Assembly: GCF_023973145.1 (NCBI RefSeq)
Contig: NZ_CP099546.1
Span: 2,976,001 to 3,040,000, forward strand
Direction: 5' to 3'
Length of the DNA stretch: 64,000 nucleotides
Source of the DNA: Natronosalvus vescus
Lineage (GTDB): Archaea > Halobacteriota > Halobacteria > Halobacteriales > Natrialbaceae
Below the pieces are notes generated by a model. That model was not told where the DNA came from. It saw nothing but the letters and a program-made list of their open reading frames with translations, and did not search any database. Made by a program: the position numbers and the translations under genes. Within the stretch, counting starts at the first letter, position 1, and every line of letters begins with the position of its first letter. Positions 26,880 to 36,508 of this stretch are shown here, in pieces.

Positions 26880-27422
26880 ATGATCAGAACCTTCGACGGC
26901 TACGCCCCGACGATCGCCGACTCGGCGTACGTCGACGAGAGCGCGGTCGTCATCGGCAACGTCACTATCGAAGCGGAGGCCAGCGTCTGGCCCGGGGCCG
27001 TCCTCCGGGGCGACCACGGCGAGATCGTCCTCGAGGAAGGCGCGAACGTCCAGGACAACGCCACCGTCCACGAGGGTGCGACGATCGGTCCGTATGCGAC
27101 GGTCGGCCACAACGCGATCGTTCACAGCGCGAGCGTCGGCGAGCGAGCGCTGGTTGGGATGGGGGCGATTGTGCTCGACCGATCCACAATCGGTGCCGAG
27201 AGCCTGGTCGGCGCGAACAGTGTCGTCACCGAAGACACGACGATCCCCGACTCCGTCCTGGCCATCGGTGCACCGGCCGAAGTCGTGAAGACCGTCGAGG
27301 ATTCGCCGTGGACGGCCGCTGCGGATCACTACGTTGATCTCGCGAAACGCTATACGGAAACATCCGAGGTGCTCGAGCGGGGGACACACGGTGCGGTCGA
27401 CGGTGAGGGCGACCAGTCCTAA
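26880..27422 (+). CDS. Gamma-class carbonic anhydrase-like hexapeptide protein
   Basis: A 180-residue left-handed beta-helix protein with about seven hexapeptide turns (VIGNVTIEAEASVWPGAVLRGD to LVGANSVVTEDT). His residues in NATVHEGATIG and GHNAIVHSASVG match the three zinc ligands of the Cam/CaiE/YrdA group. The family hydrates CO2 in some members. Others lack the proton-shuttle loop, as this short form appears to, so activity is not certain. It has no N-terminal signal and is cytoplasmic. A C-terminal helix of about 30 residues follows the helix core. Confidence 0.9.
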   Translation: MIRTFDGYAPTIADSAYVDESAVVIGNVTIEAEASVWPGAVLRGDHGEIVLEEGANVQDNATVHEGATIGPYATVGHNAIVHSASVGERALVGMGAIVLDRSTIGAESLVGANSVVTEDTTIPDSVLAIGAPAEVVKTVEDSPWTAAADHYVDLAKRYTETSEVLERGTHGAVDGEGDQS

Positions 27423-27446
27423 CGAAGCGGCAATCGAATGAAGCGG

Positions 27447-28193
27447 CTACCGAATCGTCGTTCCCGGCTGGTCGCCCGCGAGAAACGCCGACAATGCGTC
27501 GGGGCCGAAAATAGAGGCCTGGCCCGGCAACTCAAGCAGCGCCTGCACCTTCGCAGCCATGCCGCCAGTGACGTCCGTCGAGTCGCTCTCCCCGAGAACG
27601 GCCTCGACGTCACCGTAACGGTCGATTTCGGCGATAACCTCATCATCGTCGTCGAGGACACCTGGCACCGTCGAACACAACCCGATGCGCTCGGCCTCGA
27701 GGTCGGTCGCCAGCGTCGTGACGAGTTCGTCCCCGCTAATGATGGTCACGCCCCGTTCGCGCTGGGCGATGACGTCGCCGTGGAGGACGGGGACGAACCC
27801 TTCCTCGAGTAGCGTTTTCACGGGCTCCGTAGCGAACGTGAGCGTCCCGTCCTGATCGCGAGCCCCGGCCGAGAACGGATGGACGGGCACCGCCGGAATC
27901 GCTGCCTCGAGCAGTCGCTGGAGGACGAACCCGTTGAGCGTCTTCATCGCTCCGTGGATGTCGTGTACGGCGTCGACGTCGTGCGTGCCCTGGGTGGTGC
28001 TCACGTCGTGTTCGCTCGCGTGGACGTGCCCGAAGCTTCCGCCCCCGTGGACGACGACTAGTTTCCCAACGCTTCCGGCCTCGAGGGCCTCGGCGATTGA
28101 CGTCCCGGCCGTCTCGAGCGCATTTCCGTCGAGGGTTTCGGCCCGATCCTTGTCGGTGATGACGCTCCCGCCGAGTTTGAGCACGGTCGTCAT
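27447..28193 (-). CDS. ipk: Isopentenyl phosphate kinase
   Basis: A 248-residue amino-acid-kinase-fold enzyme that phosphorylates isopentenyl phosphate to IPP in the archaeal (alternative) mevalonate pathway. MTTVLKLGGSVITDKD holds the Lys of the phosphate loop. VVHGGGSFGHVHA has the catalytic His typical of IPK. HGDVIAQRERGVTIISGDEL, VPGVLDDDDEV and DVTGGMAAKVQAL complete the fold. The start overlaps the mevalonate kinase stop by 4 nt, so the two steps are translationally coupled. Confidence 0.95.
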   Translation of the reverse strand: MTTVLKLGGSVITDKDRAETLDGNALETAGTSIAEALEAGSVGKLVVVHGGGSFGHVHASEHDVSTTQGTHDVDAVHDIHGAMKTLNGFVLQRLLEAAIPAVPVHPFSAGARDQDGTLTFATEPVKTLLEEGFVPVLHGDVIAQRERGVTIISGDELVTTLATDLEAERIGLCSTVPGVLDDDDEVIAEIDRYGDVEAVLGESDSTDVTGGMAAKVQALLELPGQASIFGPDALSAFLAGDQPGTTIR

Positions 28194-29176
28194 TCGAGCC
28201 GTTTCACCCCGGTTTCGGCCAGTTCGGCGCGGAAGGCGTCCTCACAGCCAGGTGTGAACCGCAGTGCTGTCTCGCTGGCTTCGGTCTGATCGAGAGCCAC
28301 GATACAGCCGCCGCCACCAGCCCCCGTCAGTTTCGCCCCAAGGGCGTCGGCGTCTCGCGCCGCCCAGACCATGGTGTCGAGCGACCGCGAGGAGACGCCG
28401 AGTGCCGACAACAGCCCGTGGTTGAAGTCCATGAGTCGACCGACCTCCTCGAGGTTACCGTCTTCGAGCGCCGCCTCGCCGCGCCTGACCACGTTCCCGA
28501 TCGTTTCGACGGTATCGGCGGCGAACGCGTACTCCTCCCGGAGCGCCCGGACACCCGACACCAGTTCGCCGGTCTCGCCGGCCCCGCCATCGAACCCGAT
28601 GACGATCGGCAGATCCGGGGCGTCGATACGGCGACAGTCCTCGCCTTCGACGCGGACGGCACCACCGGTTGCTGAACAGAACGTGTCCGCCCTGGACGCC
28701 TGTCCATCCTGTACCGCGTACTCGGTCTGAAACGCCCGTTCGGCCAGTTCGTCGACCTCGAGCGTGGCTCCCAGTTCTCGGGTCGCGGCGTCGATAGCGG
28801 CGACGACGACCGCCGCGGACGACCCGAGTCCGGCCCCGAGCGGGATATCGCTCTCGATGATGACGTCGAAACCGGCGTCCGGTTCCTCCGTCACGTCCCG
28901 TACCTGTTCGATCGCCTCGTCGACGTAGCCCATCGCCGCGGTGATCAGGTGTTCCGGGACGTCGACGTCAGGATGGCCGTCCGTCCGTCCGCCGTACTCG
29001 ACGGTAAATCCGTCCAGGCTGAGATTGTCCGCCTGCACCCGCAGTTTGTCGTCCGCGCGCTGTTCGACGGTCACCCGTGCCCGCCGTTCGATCGCACACG
29101 GGACGGCGGGCTCGCCGTAGACGACTGCGTGCTCCCCGAAGAGATACACCTTCCCGGGAGCGCTCGAGACTGTCAT
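28190..29176 (-). CDS. mvk: Mevalonate kinase
   Basis: A 328-residue GHMP kinase converting mevalonate to mevalonate 5-phosphate. Signatures are SAPGKVYLFGEHAVVYG at the N-terminus, the ATP loop PLGAGLGSSAAV, the Asp-bearing DGQASRADTFCSATGG segment and the C-terminal KLTGAGGGGC motif. The length is normal for archaeal enzymes. The gene lies downstream of the S2 / enolase block on the same strand, a linkage known from Haloarcula and many other Euryarchaeota. A short DUF4870 gene intervenes here. It is cytoplasmic. Confidence 0.96.
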   Translation of the reverse strand: MTVSSAPGKVYLFGEHAVVYGEPAVPCAIERRARVTVEQRADDKLRVQADNLSLDGFTVEYGGRTDGHPDVDVPEHLITAAMGYVDEAIEQVRDVTEEPDAGFDVIIESDIPLGAGLGSSAAVVVAAIDAATRELGATLEVDELAERAFQTEYAVQDGQASRADTFCSATGGAVRVEGEDCRRIDAPDLPIVIGFDGGAGETGELVSGVRALREEYAFAADTVETIGNVVRRGEAALEDGNLEEVGRLMDFNHGLLSALGVSSRSLDTMVWAARDADALGAKLTGAGGGGCIVALDQTEASETALRFTPGCEDAFRAELAETGVKRLE

Positions 29177-29355
29177 ATTCCAGGATTCGGACGACGACGG
29201 TTAATAGCTATCCTCTCGCGTCGGGCCCGTATTGGGTACCCGACACTCGTCTCCCCCGTCATCAGGATGGAGGCACTCGTCTCCACTAGCAGGATGGACG
29301 CCCGTGTGGCGGTCGCTCCCACATCGCTTCCGTCACTCGAGGTCTCGCCGCTCGA

Positions 29356-29832
29356 TCAGACGTATCGCTCGGCGATCTCTCCGACGACCGGAAGGGCGAA
29401 CCGGTCTCCCCGGTACGCCTTGAGCATGAGCACGAGCCAGAGGATGAACACGATTGGCCCAATCAGGAGTCCAGACAGCGCCATCATCAATCCGAACCCG
29501 GCTGCGAACAGCCATCCAATCCCCGGGATGAGTTCGAGGAAGACGATCGCGATGTTGAGGCCAATCCCAATGGCGAAGAGGCCGCCAAAGACGAGCGTAC
29601 TCTGGGCCGCGTGAAATCGGACGAATTCATTTCTATCCTCCAGCAGGAGAAACACGATCCCCGTCACGAACCCGAACAGGTAACACAGCGTCCCAGCGAC
29701 GTGTTCCTCGAGCCCACCCACGATCTCGGTGGATCCTCGACTCTCGTGTGCTGTTCCCCCTCCGCTCGATCCACAGTCGGTGCAGAACGTGCGTTGACTG
29801 GACAGTTCCTCCCCACACTGCTGACAGTACAT
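29356..29832 (-). CDS. Zinc-ribbon plus DUF4870-like membrane protein
   Basis: A 158-residue protein, chosen to start MYCQQCGEEL at 29832 with a GGTGA-like site upstream. Longer forms starting at 29859 or 29874 are possible. An N-terminal zinc ribbon (CQQCGEEL and CTDCGSS) is followed by a Gly/Ser linker. Then come three or four membrane segments with the DUF4870-type core LCYLFGFVTGIVFLLLE, VRFHAAQSTLVFGG and KAYRGDRFALPVVGEIAE. The function of this family is unknown. It sits between ribosomal S2 and mevalonate kinase but seems functionally unrelated to either. Confidence 0.8.
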   Translation of the reverse strand: MYCQQCGEELSSQRTFCTDCGSSGGGTAHESRGSTEIVGGLEEHVAGTLCYLFGFVTGIVFLLLEDRNEFVRFHAAQSTLVFGGLFAIGIGLNIAIVFLELIPGIGWLFAAGFGLMMALSGLLIGPIVFILWLVLMLKAYRGDRFALPVVGEIAERYV

Positions 29833-30005
29833 GTGGTACGTGTCACCACACCTGTCCATTACTAATGACGACATACCATTGGGTACGCGATGCCAGCAGT
29901 TCCCGTAACGACCGTCGTCGCTGTGGGTGAAACGCACGCGTCCCTCGAGGAGTGCGGTATTCAAGTACACGACGACACAAAAGAACGCTTACCGAACGAA
30001 AACGT

Positions 30006-30797
30006 CTATACGAGGCTCTCGAAGTCGTCGAGCGCGTAATTGGGCTCTGCGCCACGGCGGTCGAGGACTTCGTTGGCCAGCAGCCAGTAGACGACGGAGA
30101 GCGCCTTGCGACCCTTGTTGTTCGTCGGCACGACGAGGTCGACGTTGCTGGTCTGGTTGTTCGAGTCACACATCGCGATCACGGGAATGCCGACCGTGAT
30201 CGCCTCCTTGACGGCCTGGGCGTCACCGATCGGGTCGGTGACGACCACGACGTCCGGCTCGATGTAGCCGGCGTATTTGGGGTTGGTCAGCGTGCCGGGG
30301 ATGAACCGACCCGTGCGAGCGCGAGCACCGACCGCTTCCGCGAACTTCTCGGCGGGGAAGCGACCGTACTGACGGCTCGAGGTGACCAGAATCTGTTCGG
30401 GGGCGTAGTTCGCGAGGAAGTCCGCGGCCGTACGGATGCGGCCGTCGGTCTTCGAGACGTCGAGCACGTAGAGACCGTCGGTTCGGACGCGGTGGATGAA
30501 CCGCTCCATGTCCTTGGTCTTTTGCTGGGTACCGATGTGGACACCGGCACCGAGGTAGTCCTCGACGGGGATGAGGAGGTCGGCCTCCTCGTCGGACATC
30601 ACGTCGTCGTCGAGTGCTGGTCCGGCTGATTCGGCTTCCTGTTCGTCCGCGGCCTCGTCGGCTGCGGCGGGCTGTTCGTCTACTGGCTCGACGTCCTCGG
30701 CGGGATCGGCGGCGGGACCAGCCCCTTCGGCTGGCTCCTCGTCGATCTCCGCCTCGGCGGCGTCGAGTCCGTCCTGTTGTGCGTTGTCCTCAGTCAT
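30006..30797 (-). CDS. rps2: 30S ribosomal protein S2
   Basis: A 263-residue small-subunit protein. The conserved core begins near residue 62 with [21 protein letters not shown] and continues through [31 protein letters not shown] and the [31 protein letters not shown] region. The first 55 residues are an extremely acidic, Ala-rich extension, typical of haloarchaeal S2. It is the last ribosomal gene of the block, and its start overlaps the enolase stop by 4 nt. Confidence 0.97.
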   Translation of the reverse strand: MTEDNAQQDGLDAAEAEIDEEPAEGAGPAADPAEDVEPVDEQPAAADEAADEQEAESAGPALDDDVMSDEEADLLIPVEDYLGAGVHIGTQQKTKDMERFIHRVRTDGLYVLDVSKTDGRIRTAADFLANYAPEQILVTSSRQYGRFPAEKFAEAVGARARTGRFIPGTLTNPKYAGYIEPDVVVVTDPIGDAQAVKEAITVGIPVIAMCDSNNQTSNVDLVVPTNNKGRKALSVVYWLLANEVLDRRGAEPNYALDDFESLV

Positions 30798-31999
30798 GTC
30801 GCATCGTCTGCAATTCGGATGAGCTCGTTGAGCTTGGCGGTTCGCTCGCCGCCGACTGCGCCGGTCTTGATGAACGGCACGTCGGTCGCGACGGCGAGGT
30901 GTGCGATCGTCGTGTCCTCGGTCTCACCGGATCGATGGGAGACGATCGACTCGTACCCGTTCTCGCGGGCGAGTTCGATCGCGTCGAAGGCGTCGGTGAG
31001 CGTCCCGATCTGGTTCGGTTTGATCAGAATGCTGTTTGCCGCGCCCTGCTCGATCCCGTCGGCGAGGCGTTCGGTGTTGGTGACGAACAGATCGTCACCG
31101 CAGACGAGCGTTCTGTCGCCGACTTCTTCGGTGAGAGTTGCGAACGCCTCGTAATCGTTCTCGTCGAGAGGATCCTCGACGTAGACGAGGTCGTACTCCT
31201 CGACCAGGTCGGCGATGTAGGCGATCTGTTCGGCCGTGTCTCGAGTCGTGTCGCTGTACTCGTAGATGCCGGCGTCGGCGTCGTACATTTCGGCCGCAGC
31301 GACGTCGAGTCCGAATCGGATCTCGAAGCCGACCTCGTCTTCGATGGTCGAGACGGCCTCGTCGACGATGTCGAACGCCTCGGCGTCGTCGATCGACGGC
31401 GCCCAGGCACCCTCATCGCCCTTGCCTGCGGGGACGTCCCGCTCGTGGAGCAACTCCGACACTTCGGCGTGGACGGCCGCGTTCGCGAACACCGCATCCG
31501 CGACGCTCGGTGCGCCGACGGGTGCGGAGAGGAACTCTTGGATGTCCGTCGCGTCGGCGGCGTGCTCGCCGCCGCCGATGACGTTTCCGAGCGGAATCGG
31601 GAAGTTCTCGCCACGGAACGCACCACCGAGGTGCTGGAACAGCGGGGCACCGAGCACGTCGGCGCCGGCTTTCGCGGCGGCCATCGAGATGGCGACCGCG
31701 CTGTTGGCTCCAATCTCGGAGAAGTCGTCGGTACCGTCGGCCGCCCGAAGGAGTGCGTCGACCTCCCGCTGGTTGCCGGCGAACGCCTCACCGACGAGAC
31801 GCGGGACGGCGTGTTCGCGGGCGGCGGCGATCGCTTCGTTTGGTGGGCGTTCGATCGCTTCGTACTCGCCCGTGCTCGCACCCGACGGCGCAGCTGCGCG
31901 CCCGAAGCCGCCGCTTTCGGTCAGCACGTCGGCTTCGACCGTGGGATTACCCCGCGAGTCGAGCACTTCCCGAAGCCGAACGTCGGTGATGCGCGTCAT
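30794..31999 (-). CDS. eno: Enolase (phosphopyruvate hydratase)
   Basis: A 401-residue glycolytic/gluconeogenic enzyme interconverting 2-phosphoglycerate and [17 protein letters not shown], the [10 protein letters not shown] loop, the Mg ligands ([19 protein letters not shown]), the catalytic Lys in [12 protein letters not shown] and [11 protein letters not shown] are all intact. Its place inside the ribosomal/RNA-polymerase operon between RpoK and S2 is the conserved archaeal arrangement. Start and stop overlap the neighbours by 4 nt each. Confidence 0.97.
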   Translation of the reverse strand: MTRITDVRLREVLDSRGNPTVEADVLTESGGFGRAAAPSGASTGEYEAIERPPNEAIAAAREHAVPRLVGEAFAGNQREVDALLRAADGTDDFSEIGANSAVAISMAAAKAGADVLGAPLFQHLGGAFRGENFPIPLGNVIGGGEHAADATDIQEFLSAPVGAPSVADAVFANAAVHAEVSELLHERDVPAGKGDEGAWAPSIDDAEAFDIVDEAVSTIEDEVGFEIRFGLDVAAAEMYDADAGIYEYSDTTRDTAEQIAYIADLVEEYDLVYVEDPLDENDYEAFATLTEEVGDRTLVCGDDLFVTNTERLADGIEQGAANSILIKPNQIGTLTDAFDAIELARENGYESIVSHRSGETEDTTIAHLAVATDVPFIKTGAVGGERTAKLNELIRIADDAT

Positions 32000-32175
32000 T
32001 TCGATCCTCGGTGGACGGTGAACGGAAGCACCCCAGCGTCGTACTCTTCGGCGGCGATCAGGATCGGTTCGGCCTGATCGGTGTCGATCAACACCGGTGC
32101 CCCGTAAGACACTTGCAGCGCTCGTGCGCCGAGGATGCGTGCTTTCTCGTATCGGTTGTGGCGTTGTCCCTGCAT
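31996..32175 (-). CDS. rpoK: DNA-directed RNA polymerase subunit K (Rpo6)
   Basis: A 59-residue subunit, the archaeal omega/Rpb6 equivalent that clamps the largest subunit. It reads [20 protein letters not shown], then the [13 protein letters not shown] core and a short C-terminus. The longer open frame upstream overlaps rpoN and has no family similarity, so the ATG at 32175 is chosen. The ATG overlaps the rpoN stop (TAATG), implying coupled translation. Confidence 0.95.
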   Translation of the reverse strand: MQGQRHNRYEKARILGARALQVSYGAPVLIDTDQAEPILIAAEEYDAGVLPFTVHRGSK

Positions 32176-32366
32176 TACTGGTATGGTGAGACGACGTCGA
32201 CGAGGTCGGTGTGGCTGACCAGCATCCGCCGGCAGCAGAACCGATCGACGCCGAGGTCGTCGAGAACCTCCTGCGGGTCCTCGTCGCCCTGGTTTGCTCG
32301 TTCGTCGAACGCTTCCCAGTGTTCGCCGACGACGTTGCCGCACGTGAAACACCGGACCGGTACCAT
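32175..32366 (-). CDS. rpoN: DNA-directed RNA polymerase subunit N (Rpo10)
   Basis: A 63-residue zinc-binding subunit, the Rpb10 homolog. The metal site is CFTCGN near the N-terminus and the double Cys in RFCCRRML, the strictly conserved Rpb10 motif. Two consecutive ATG codons exist; MVPVRC is the family start. It bridges the alpha-like D/L heterodimer to the core and sits beside rpoK as in most Archaea. Confidence 0.96.
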   Translation of the reverse strand: MVPVRCFTCGNVVGEHWEAFDERANQGDEDPQEVLDDLGVDRFCCRRMLVSHTDLVDVVSPYQ

Positions 32367-32381
32367 CATATCCTGATCACC

Positions 32382-32780
32382 TCAGCGGTAGGATTTCTGG
32401 TAGCGGGCCCGTGCGCCTGGGCCGCCCCACTTTTTGGGTTCGGACTGGCGAACGTCGTTGACCAGTAGCGAACGGTCGAACTCCATGTAGGCGTCGCGGA
32501 GTTCGGCGTCGTTCGTGTGCTGGACGATGCCGCGAGCGATGGCGGTGCGGACGGCGTTTGCCTGGCCGCTAACGCCGCCACCCTCGACGTGGACTTCGAC
32601 GTCGATGCCGTCACGGAGGTCGTCGCCTGCGATGCGGAACGGTTCGAGCATCTTCAGGCGGGACATCTCCGGTTCGACCAGTTCGACCGGTTGGGTGTTG
32701 ATTCGCACGCGACCCTCACCCTCGCGTACGGTTGCGCGGGCGACGGCCGTCTTCTTCTTTCCACTCGTGTTCGTTACCAT
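32382..32780 (-). CDS. rps9: 30S ribosomal protein S9
   Basis: A 132-residue protein with [20 protein letters not shown] at the N-terminus, [19 protein letters not shown] in the middle and the basic C-terminal tail ending KSYR that reaches the P-site tRNA. Its start overlaps the L13 stop by 7 nt. Confidence 0.97.
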   Translation of the reverse strand: MVTNTSGKKKTAVARATVREGEGRVRINTQPVELVEPEMSRLKMLEPFRIAGDDLRDGIDVEVHVEGGGVSGQANAVRTAIARGIVQHTNDAELRDAYMEFDRSLLVNDVRQSEPKKWGGPGARARYQKSYR

Positions 32781-33223
32781 GTGACGTTAGCACCTAGCTG
32801 TTCGGACACTTCGTGCAGGTGGACGAAGCGGATGTTCGAGAGTCGATCCAGCGACGTGCCCTCGAGGATCTCGGCCTCGCGGTCGTCGTCGCCTTCGTAG
32901 GGGTTGCCGACGTAGACGCGAACGTTCTCGAGCGCCTCGCGTCCGCGTGGCTTCTTGTACGGAAGCATCCCGCGAACGGCTCGCTTGAGAATGGCGTCCG
33001 GACGGCGCGGGTACATCGGCCCCTGGTCGGAGCCGAGCCCGATACGGGTTCGGTAGGTGTCGAACACGTCGTTCTTGTCGCCGGTGATGACGGCGTCCTC
33101 GGCGTTGACGATCGCGATTCGCTCGCCGTCGAGGGCGCGCTGGGCAACCTCACTGGCGACGCGGCCGAGAATGCAGTCTCGAGCGTCGACGACGACGTCG
33201 GCGTCGTATTCAGCGACGCTCAT
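32774..33223 (-). CDS. rpl13: 50S ribosomal protein L13
   Basis: A 149-residue large-subunit protein with [20 protein letters not shown] at the N-terminus, [13 protein letters not shown], and [26 protein letters not shown]. The length matches the archaeal/eukaryal L13a type. Its ATG overlaps the L18e stop codon by 1 nt. Confidence 0.97.
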   Translation of the reverse strand: MSVAEYDADVVVDARDCILGRVASEVAQRALDGERIAIVNAEDAVITGDKNDVFDTYRTRIGLGSDQGPMYPRRPDAILKRAVRGMLPYKKPRGREALENVRVYVGNPYEGDDDREAEILEGTSLDRLSNIRFVHLHEVSEQLGANVTW

Positions 33224-33576
33224 CAGGCGATCACCCGGACGTTCGAGCCGTCGGGGTTCTCCTCGAGAAGTTCCTCGAGGCGAACCGATTCGCCGACCGC
33301 TTCGATCTTGGTCTCTGCCGACGACGAGAAGTCGACGGCGGCGACGGTGACGTTCTTTTGCAGTGCGCCGGATCCCAGCACCTTGCCGGGGACGACGACG
33401 GTCTCTTCCTCACGTGCGTATCGCTCGATCCGCCCCAGGTTGACCTCTGCGTGGTTGCGCCGGGGTTTCTCGAGACGATCCGCAATATCTCGCCAGACGG
33501 CTGCGTCCCGCTCGCGGGACGTAGACTTCAACTCGGCGATGAGATCGGTGAGTCTCGGATTGGTCTTTGTACTCAT
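33223..33576 (-). CDS. rpl18e: 50S ribosomal protein L18e
   Basis: A 117-residue protein, known as HL29 in Haloarcula, with [37 protein letters not shown] and KVLGSGAL. It is the first protein gene after tRNA-Leu and starts the L18e-L13-S9-RpoN-RpoK run. Confidence 0.96.
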   Translation of the reverse strand: MSTKTNPRLTDLIAELKSTSRERDAAVWRDIADRLEKPRRNHAEVNLGRIERYAREEETVVVPGKVLGSGALQKNVTVAAVDFSSSAETKIEAVGESVRLEELLEENPDGSNVRVIA

Positions 33577-33708
33577 TGGTTTCCTCCAGTGTCAACTAGA
33601 GCGTGCCCACCCGTCGATGGATGGGACTTCGCAAATCGACTATCGGTGACACACCTCACCTCGAGGTCAGTCGCTCCTCGAGTCGAGTGCGTCGGATCGG
33701 AGAAGTGA

Positions 33709-33793
33709 TGCAGGGAGCAGGATTTGAACCTGCGGACTCCTACGAGACAGCGCCCTGAACGCTGCGCCGTTGGCCTGACTTGGCTATCCCTGC
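33709..33793 (-). tRNA. tRNA-Leu(CAG)
   Basis: An 85-nt type II tRNA. The acceptor stem pairs GCAGGGA with TCCCTGC, with discriminator A. The anticodon stem CAGCG/CGCTG encloses loop TTCAGGG, giving anticodon CAG. A long variable arm (CTC/GAG stem) and the GCAGG-TTCAAAT-CCTGC T-arm complete it. There is no intron, and CCA is not encoded. It lies between rpoD and L18e, its known haloarchaeal position. Confidence 0.96.
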
Positions 33794-33820
33794 TCGCACT
33801 TCCCCGTACCCGTCGCCCCG

Positions 33821-33825
33821 TAAAA
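33821..33825 (-). promoter_or_regulatory. TATA-like element of tRNA-Leu
   Basis: TTTTA on the minus strand, inside AGGGGTTTTACGGGG, is 28-32 nt upstream of the mature tRNA-Leu 5' end. This suggests that the tRNA and the L18e operon have their own promoter within the larger block. Confidence 0.5.
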
Positions 33826-33960
33826 CCCCTTTCGATTTGAACCCCCGATCGGCTGCCGATCTCGTCGCTCACGGCGTCGGCGTCCGTCGGGATCGAACCG
33901 GGTGTGGAACGTCGGGTCATTGGTTTGGTAGTCGTCTGTGGTGTGTGGTCGTGATCGATA

Positions 33961-34710
33961 CTACAGCTGGACGGCTTCCTCGAGTTCGGCCGCACGCCGG
34001 TCAATCGAATCGACCGCGCGGGTCACGAGTTCCTCGACGCTGAACGAGCCGTCGGTTTCGACGTGGAAGACGAAGGCGTTCGGCACGTCCTCGACGCGTA
34101 CGTCCTTTCCGGGGTAACGCTGGGCGAGGTCGTGGTCGAACTCGCTCGTCGTAACGAGTTCGCCGTCGTCCTCGATGACGCCACGAACGATCTGGCGCTC
34201 CTGGTCTTCGAACTCGGGTAAGTCCTCGCCGACGTCGACACGCTGGAGGTGTCGGTAGCCGACGGCCACGCCGCCCTGGTGTTTGGCGTGATCCTTGCCG
34301 CGGTCGAAGACGGCGTCGGCTTCGGCCTCGAGACGCTGGTTGTCCTTCAGCTGGATGATCGGCACGTTCTGGTCGGCCGGTTTGACGAGGTCGTCACTCG
34401 AGACCAGATCGCCGGAGTAGGCGGTTCCTGGCCCTTCGACGTCGATCGAGAGCGTGACGGCGTCGCCGTCGACGAACTCGTCTACGGGAGGCGTCGTCAG
34501 CGGGACGAGCCCGAGCCGGAGCGCGATCTGCTCGTCGAACATGACCGACGAGTTCTCGATGAATCGAACCTCGTCGATCGCTAGCGTGGGGACGTCCGCG
34601 ATCATCGCCCGGCGAATGCCGTTGGCGAATGCGGGCGTCACACCACGGACGAGAAAGCGGGCGCTCCGTTCCTCACGTTCGACGAACTCGACGTCGTACT
34701 CTTCGGTCAT
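33961..34710 (-). CDS. rpoD: DNA-directed RNA polymerase subunit D (Rpo3)
   Basis: A 249-residue alpha-like subunit (Rpb3/AC40 homolog) that nucleates polymerase assembly with subunit L. The dimerisation core [23 protein letters not shown] is followed by [24 protein letters not shown]. The protein has no cysteine at all, so the ferredoxin-like Fe-S insert found in some archaeal D subunits is absent here. The length is that of the cluster-lacking haloarchaeal form. The gap to S11 upstream is 3 bp. Confidence 0.96.
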   Translation of the reverse strand: MTEEYDVEFVEREERSARFLVRGVTPAFANGIRRAMIADVPTLAIDEVRFIENSSVMFDEQIALRLGLVPLTTPPVDEFVDGDAVTLSIDVEGPGTAYSGDLVSSDDLVKPADQNVPIIQLKDNQRLEAEADAVFDRGKDHAKHQGGVAVGYRHLQRVDVGEDLPEFEDQERQIVRGVIEDDGELVTTSEFDHDLAQRYPGKDVRVEDVPNAFVFHVETDGSFSVEELVTRAVDSIDRRAAELEEAVQL

Positions 34711-34713
34711 GGT

Positions 34714-35100
34714 CTAGTAGCCGCCCTTGCCTTTCGGTGCTCGCGATCCGTCGTGTGGGATCGGGGTTACGTCCTCGATGCGACCGATTTCGAGACCCGC
34801 ACGGGCGAGTGCACGGATGGTCGCCTGTGCGCCTGGCCCGGGGGACTTCTGTAAGTTCCCGCCGGGGCCGCGGACGCGGATGTGCAGGCCGGTGATACCG
34901 GCTGCTTTGATCTCGTCGGCGATGGATTCGGCCATCTGCATGGCCGCGTACGGCGACGCTTCGTCGCGGTTCTGTTTGACTGCCGTCCCGCCGGAGGATT
35001 TCGCGATCGTCTCGGCGCCCGTGAGGTCGGTCACGGTCATGACGGTGTTGTTGAACGATGCGTGAACGTGGGCAATGCCCCATTTGTCGTCGTCTGCCAT
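34714..35100 (-). CDS. rps11: 30S ribosomal protein S11
   Basis: A 128-residue protein with [24 protein letters not shown], the Gly-rich [18 protein letters not shown] and the C-terminal [20 protein letters not shown] plus [19 protein letters not shown]. It is a platform protein of the small subunit. One base separates it from S4. Confidence 0.97.
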   Translation of the reverse strand: MADDDKWGIAHVHASFNNTVMTVTDLTGAETIAKSSGGTAVKQNRDEASPYAAMQMAESIADEIKAAGITGLHIRVRGPGGNLQKSPGPGAQATIRALARAGLEIGRIEDVTPIPHDGSRAPKGKGGY

Positions 35101-35101
35101 G

Positions 35102-35623
35102 TTATTGACCCTCCGCGCGTGCTGGGTGGAGTTCGTCCGCGATCGGACTGTTCTCTTCGAAGTCGACCAGATCCTCCTCGTCGACGTCGACGACGTACGA
35201 CGGAACCCGCTGGCGCTGGCCGTCGAGGACGATGTGACCGTGCGTGATGAACTGACGCGCCTGTTGTGGCGTCTGGGCCAGCCCCTTGCGGTAGGCGACC
35301 GTCTGGAGACGGCGCTCGAGAACGTCCTCGACCTCGAGGCTCAGAACGGCACCGAGCTCGTCGGCTTCGTCGAGGATGCCGACGCGTTTGAGCCGTCCGA
35401 GGAACTCCTCGGTTCGGTTGATGACGGTTTCGTCGTCTTGCTCCTGAGCGAGCAGGTCACGGGCCTCGCGCCGGTAGGAGCGAAGTTCGGACTGGGCTCG
35501 CCAGAGCTCTTCTTTATTCTTCAGACCGTAGCGGTCGAGGAGCGAGTGCTCACTCGAGATCCGCTCGCCCTGGTAGGGGTGATTCGGCGTCTCGTACTGT
35601 TTGGTATTGGAGCCGAGTGGCAT
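35102..35623 (-). CDS. rps4: 30S ribosomal protein S4
   Basis: A 173-residue archaeal-type S4 with [21 protein letters not shown] at the N-terminus and the S4 RNA-binding domain ([40 protein letters not shown]). It initiates small-subunit assembly. It overlaps the S13 stop by 1 nt. Confidence 0.97.
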   Translation of the reverse strand: MPLGSNTKQYETPNHPYQGERISSEHSLLDRYGLKNKEELWRAQSELRSYRREARDLLAQEQDDETVINRTEEFLGRLKRVGILDEADELGAVLSLEVEDVLERRLQTVAYRKGLAQTPQQARQFITHGHIVLDGQRQRVPSYVVDVDEEDLVDFEENSPIADELHPARAEGQ

Positions 35624-36141
35624 TATTCGTCATCCTCCGCCGCCGCTTCTTCGGCGGCTTCTTCACGGATCTCCTCGACGTTGACACCGATCGTCCCTTC
35701 GGTACGGCCGGTGGACTTCGTTCGCTGGCCGCGAACCTTCTGGCCGCGCTTGTGTCGAACGCCTCTGTAGGAGTCGATCATTTTCATCCGGTTGATGTCG
35801 TGCTGACGGGTCAACTGGAGATCGTTACCGGTTTCGTGGGAGGTCTCGCCGGTGTAAAAGTCCCGCTGGCGGTTGGTGAGCCACCCGGGAACGGTGTCGG
35901 CGTAGTTCTCGACGACTTCGATGACGTCGTCGATCGTCTCCTGGTCGAGCGCGCCGAACGTCGCCGTTCGGTCGACGCCCGCTTCGTCTGCGATGATGCG
36001 GGCGGTTCGTCGGCCGATCCCGTTCATCTCAGAGAGCGAGCGCTCGACGGACTTCGTCCCGTCCAGGTCTGTCTGCCCGATTCGGACGAAGTACTGAAGC
36101 TCGTCTTCCTCCTCGTGTTCTTGCGGTTCTTCCTCACTCAT
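35623..36141 (-). CDS. rps13: 30S ribosomal protein S13
   Basis: A 172-residue protein from the ATG at 36141; the longer frame upstream runs back into tRNA-Ser and is not coding. After an acidic N-terminus come [20 protein letters not shown], the helix-hairpin-helix [19 protein letters not shown] and the [29 protein letters not shown] tail region. It contacts tRNA and L5/L11 across the subunit interface. It opens the S13-S4-S11-RpoD gene run. Confidence 0.96.
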   Translation of the reverse strand: MSEEEPQEHEEEDELQYFVRIGQTDLDGTKSVERSLSEMNGIGRRTARIIADEAGVDRTATFGALDQETIDDVIEVVENYADTVPGWLTNRQRDFYTGETSHETGNDLQLTRQHDINRMKMIDSYRGVRHKRGQKVRGQRTKSTGRTEGTIGVNVEEIREEAAEEAAAEDDE

Positions 36142-36242
36142 GTGTGGTTTTGCTATGGTGGTCGTGTGCGGTTCGAGGCGACCGTCTCCAACGACGGCGA
36201 CCAGCAGTGGTCGCTCGTCACCGGCAACAGTCGTCTGATCGA

Positions 36243-36325
36243 CGTCGTGGCGGGGATTTGAACCCCGGAGGCTTGACGCCACATGGTTAGCAACCATGCG
36301 CCTTGGGCCGCTTGGCTACCACGAC
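36243..36325 (-). tRNA. tRNA-Ser(GCT)
   Basis: An 83-nt type II tRNA. The acceptor stem pairs GTCGTGG with CCACGAC, with discriminator G as expected for serine. The anticodon stem CATGG/CCATG encloses loop TTGCTAA, giving anticodon GCT. A long variable arm is present. The T-arm reads CGGGG-TTCAAAT-CCCCG. It is intronless and CCA is not encoded. It immediately precedes S13, the known haloarchaeal arrangement, and is probably cotranscribed. Confidence 0.96.
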
Positions 36326-36403
36326 ACCGTGTGTATCGTCGCCCTCTCGGACTCGGGGACGGATCCCCTACATCGTATTGCACTCGTTCCTTCCCGTGGC
36401 CAG

Positions 36404-36413
36404 TACTTAAGGG
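36404..36413 (-). promoter_or_regulatory. Candidate promoter of the tRNA-Ser/S13 operon
   Basis: CCCTTAAGTA on the minus strand, about 80 nt upstream of the tRNA-Ser 5' end, is the best TATA-like element in the 180-bp gap to the divergent DUF4129 gene. Confidence 0.4.
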
Positions 36414-36473
36414 CAACGAAAGATCCCGGTTCGTCACCGTGGAGGCGTGTGATACCATACCGGAATCCGACGA

Positions 36474-36480
36474 CTTATTA
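36474..36480 (+). promoter_or_regulatory. TATA-like element of the DUF4129 gene
   Basis: CTTATTA is 29-35 nt upstream of the GTG start at 36509, fitting leaderless transcription of the three-gene membrane module. Confidence 0.4.
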
Positions 36481-36508
36481 GGAACTGTACAAAAGTGGCA
36501 GTCAATTG

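Noticed and set aside
33709-36325. Introns in the two tRNA genes
   Set aside because: Both fold as complete type II tRNAs with normal anticodon loops and no insert after position 37.
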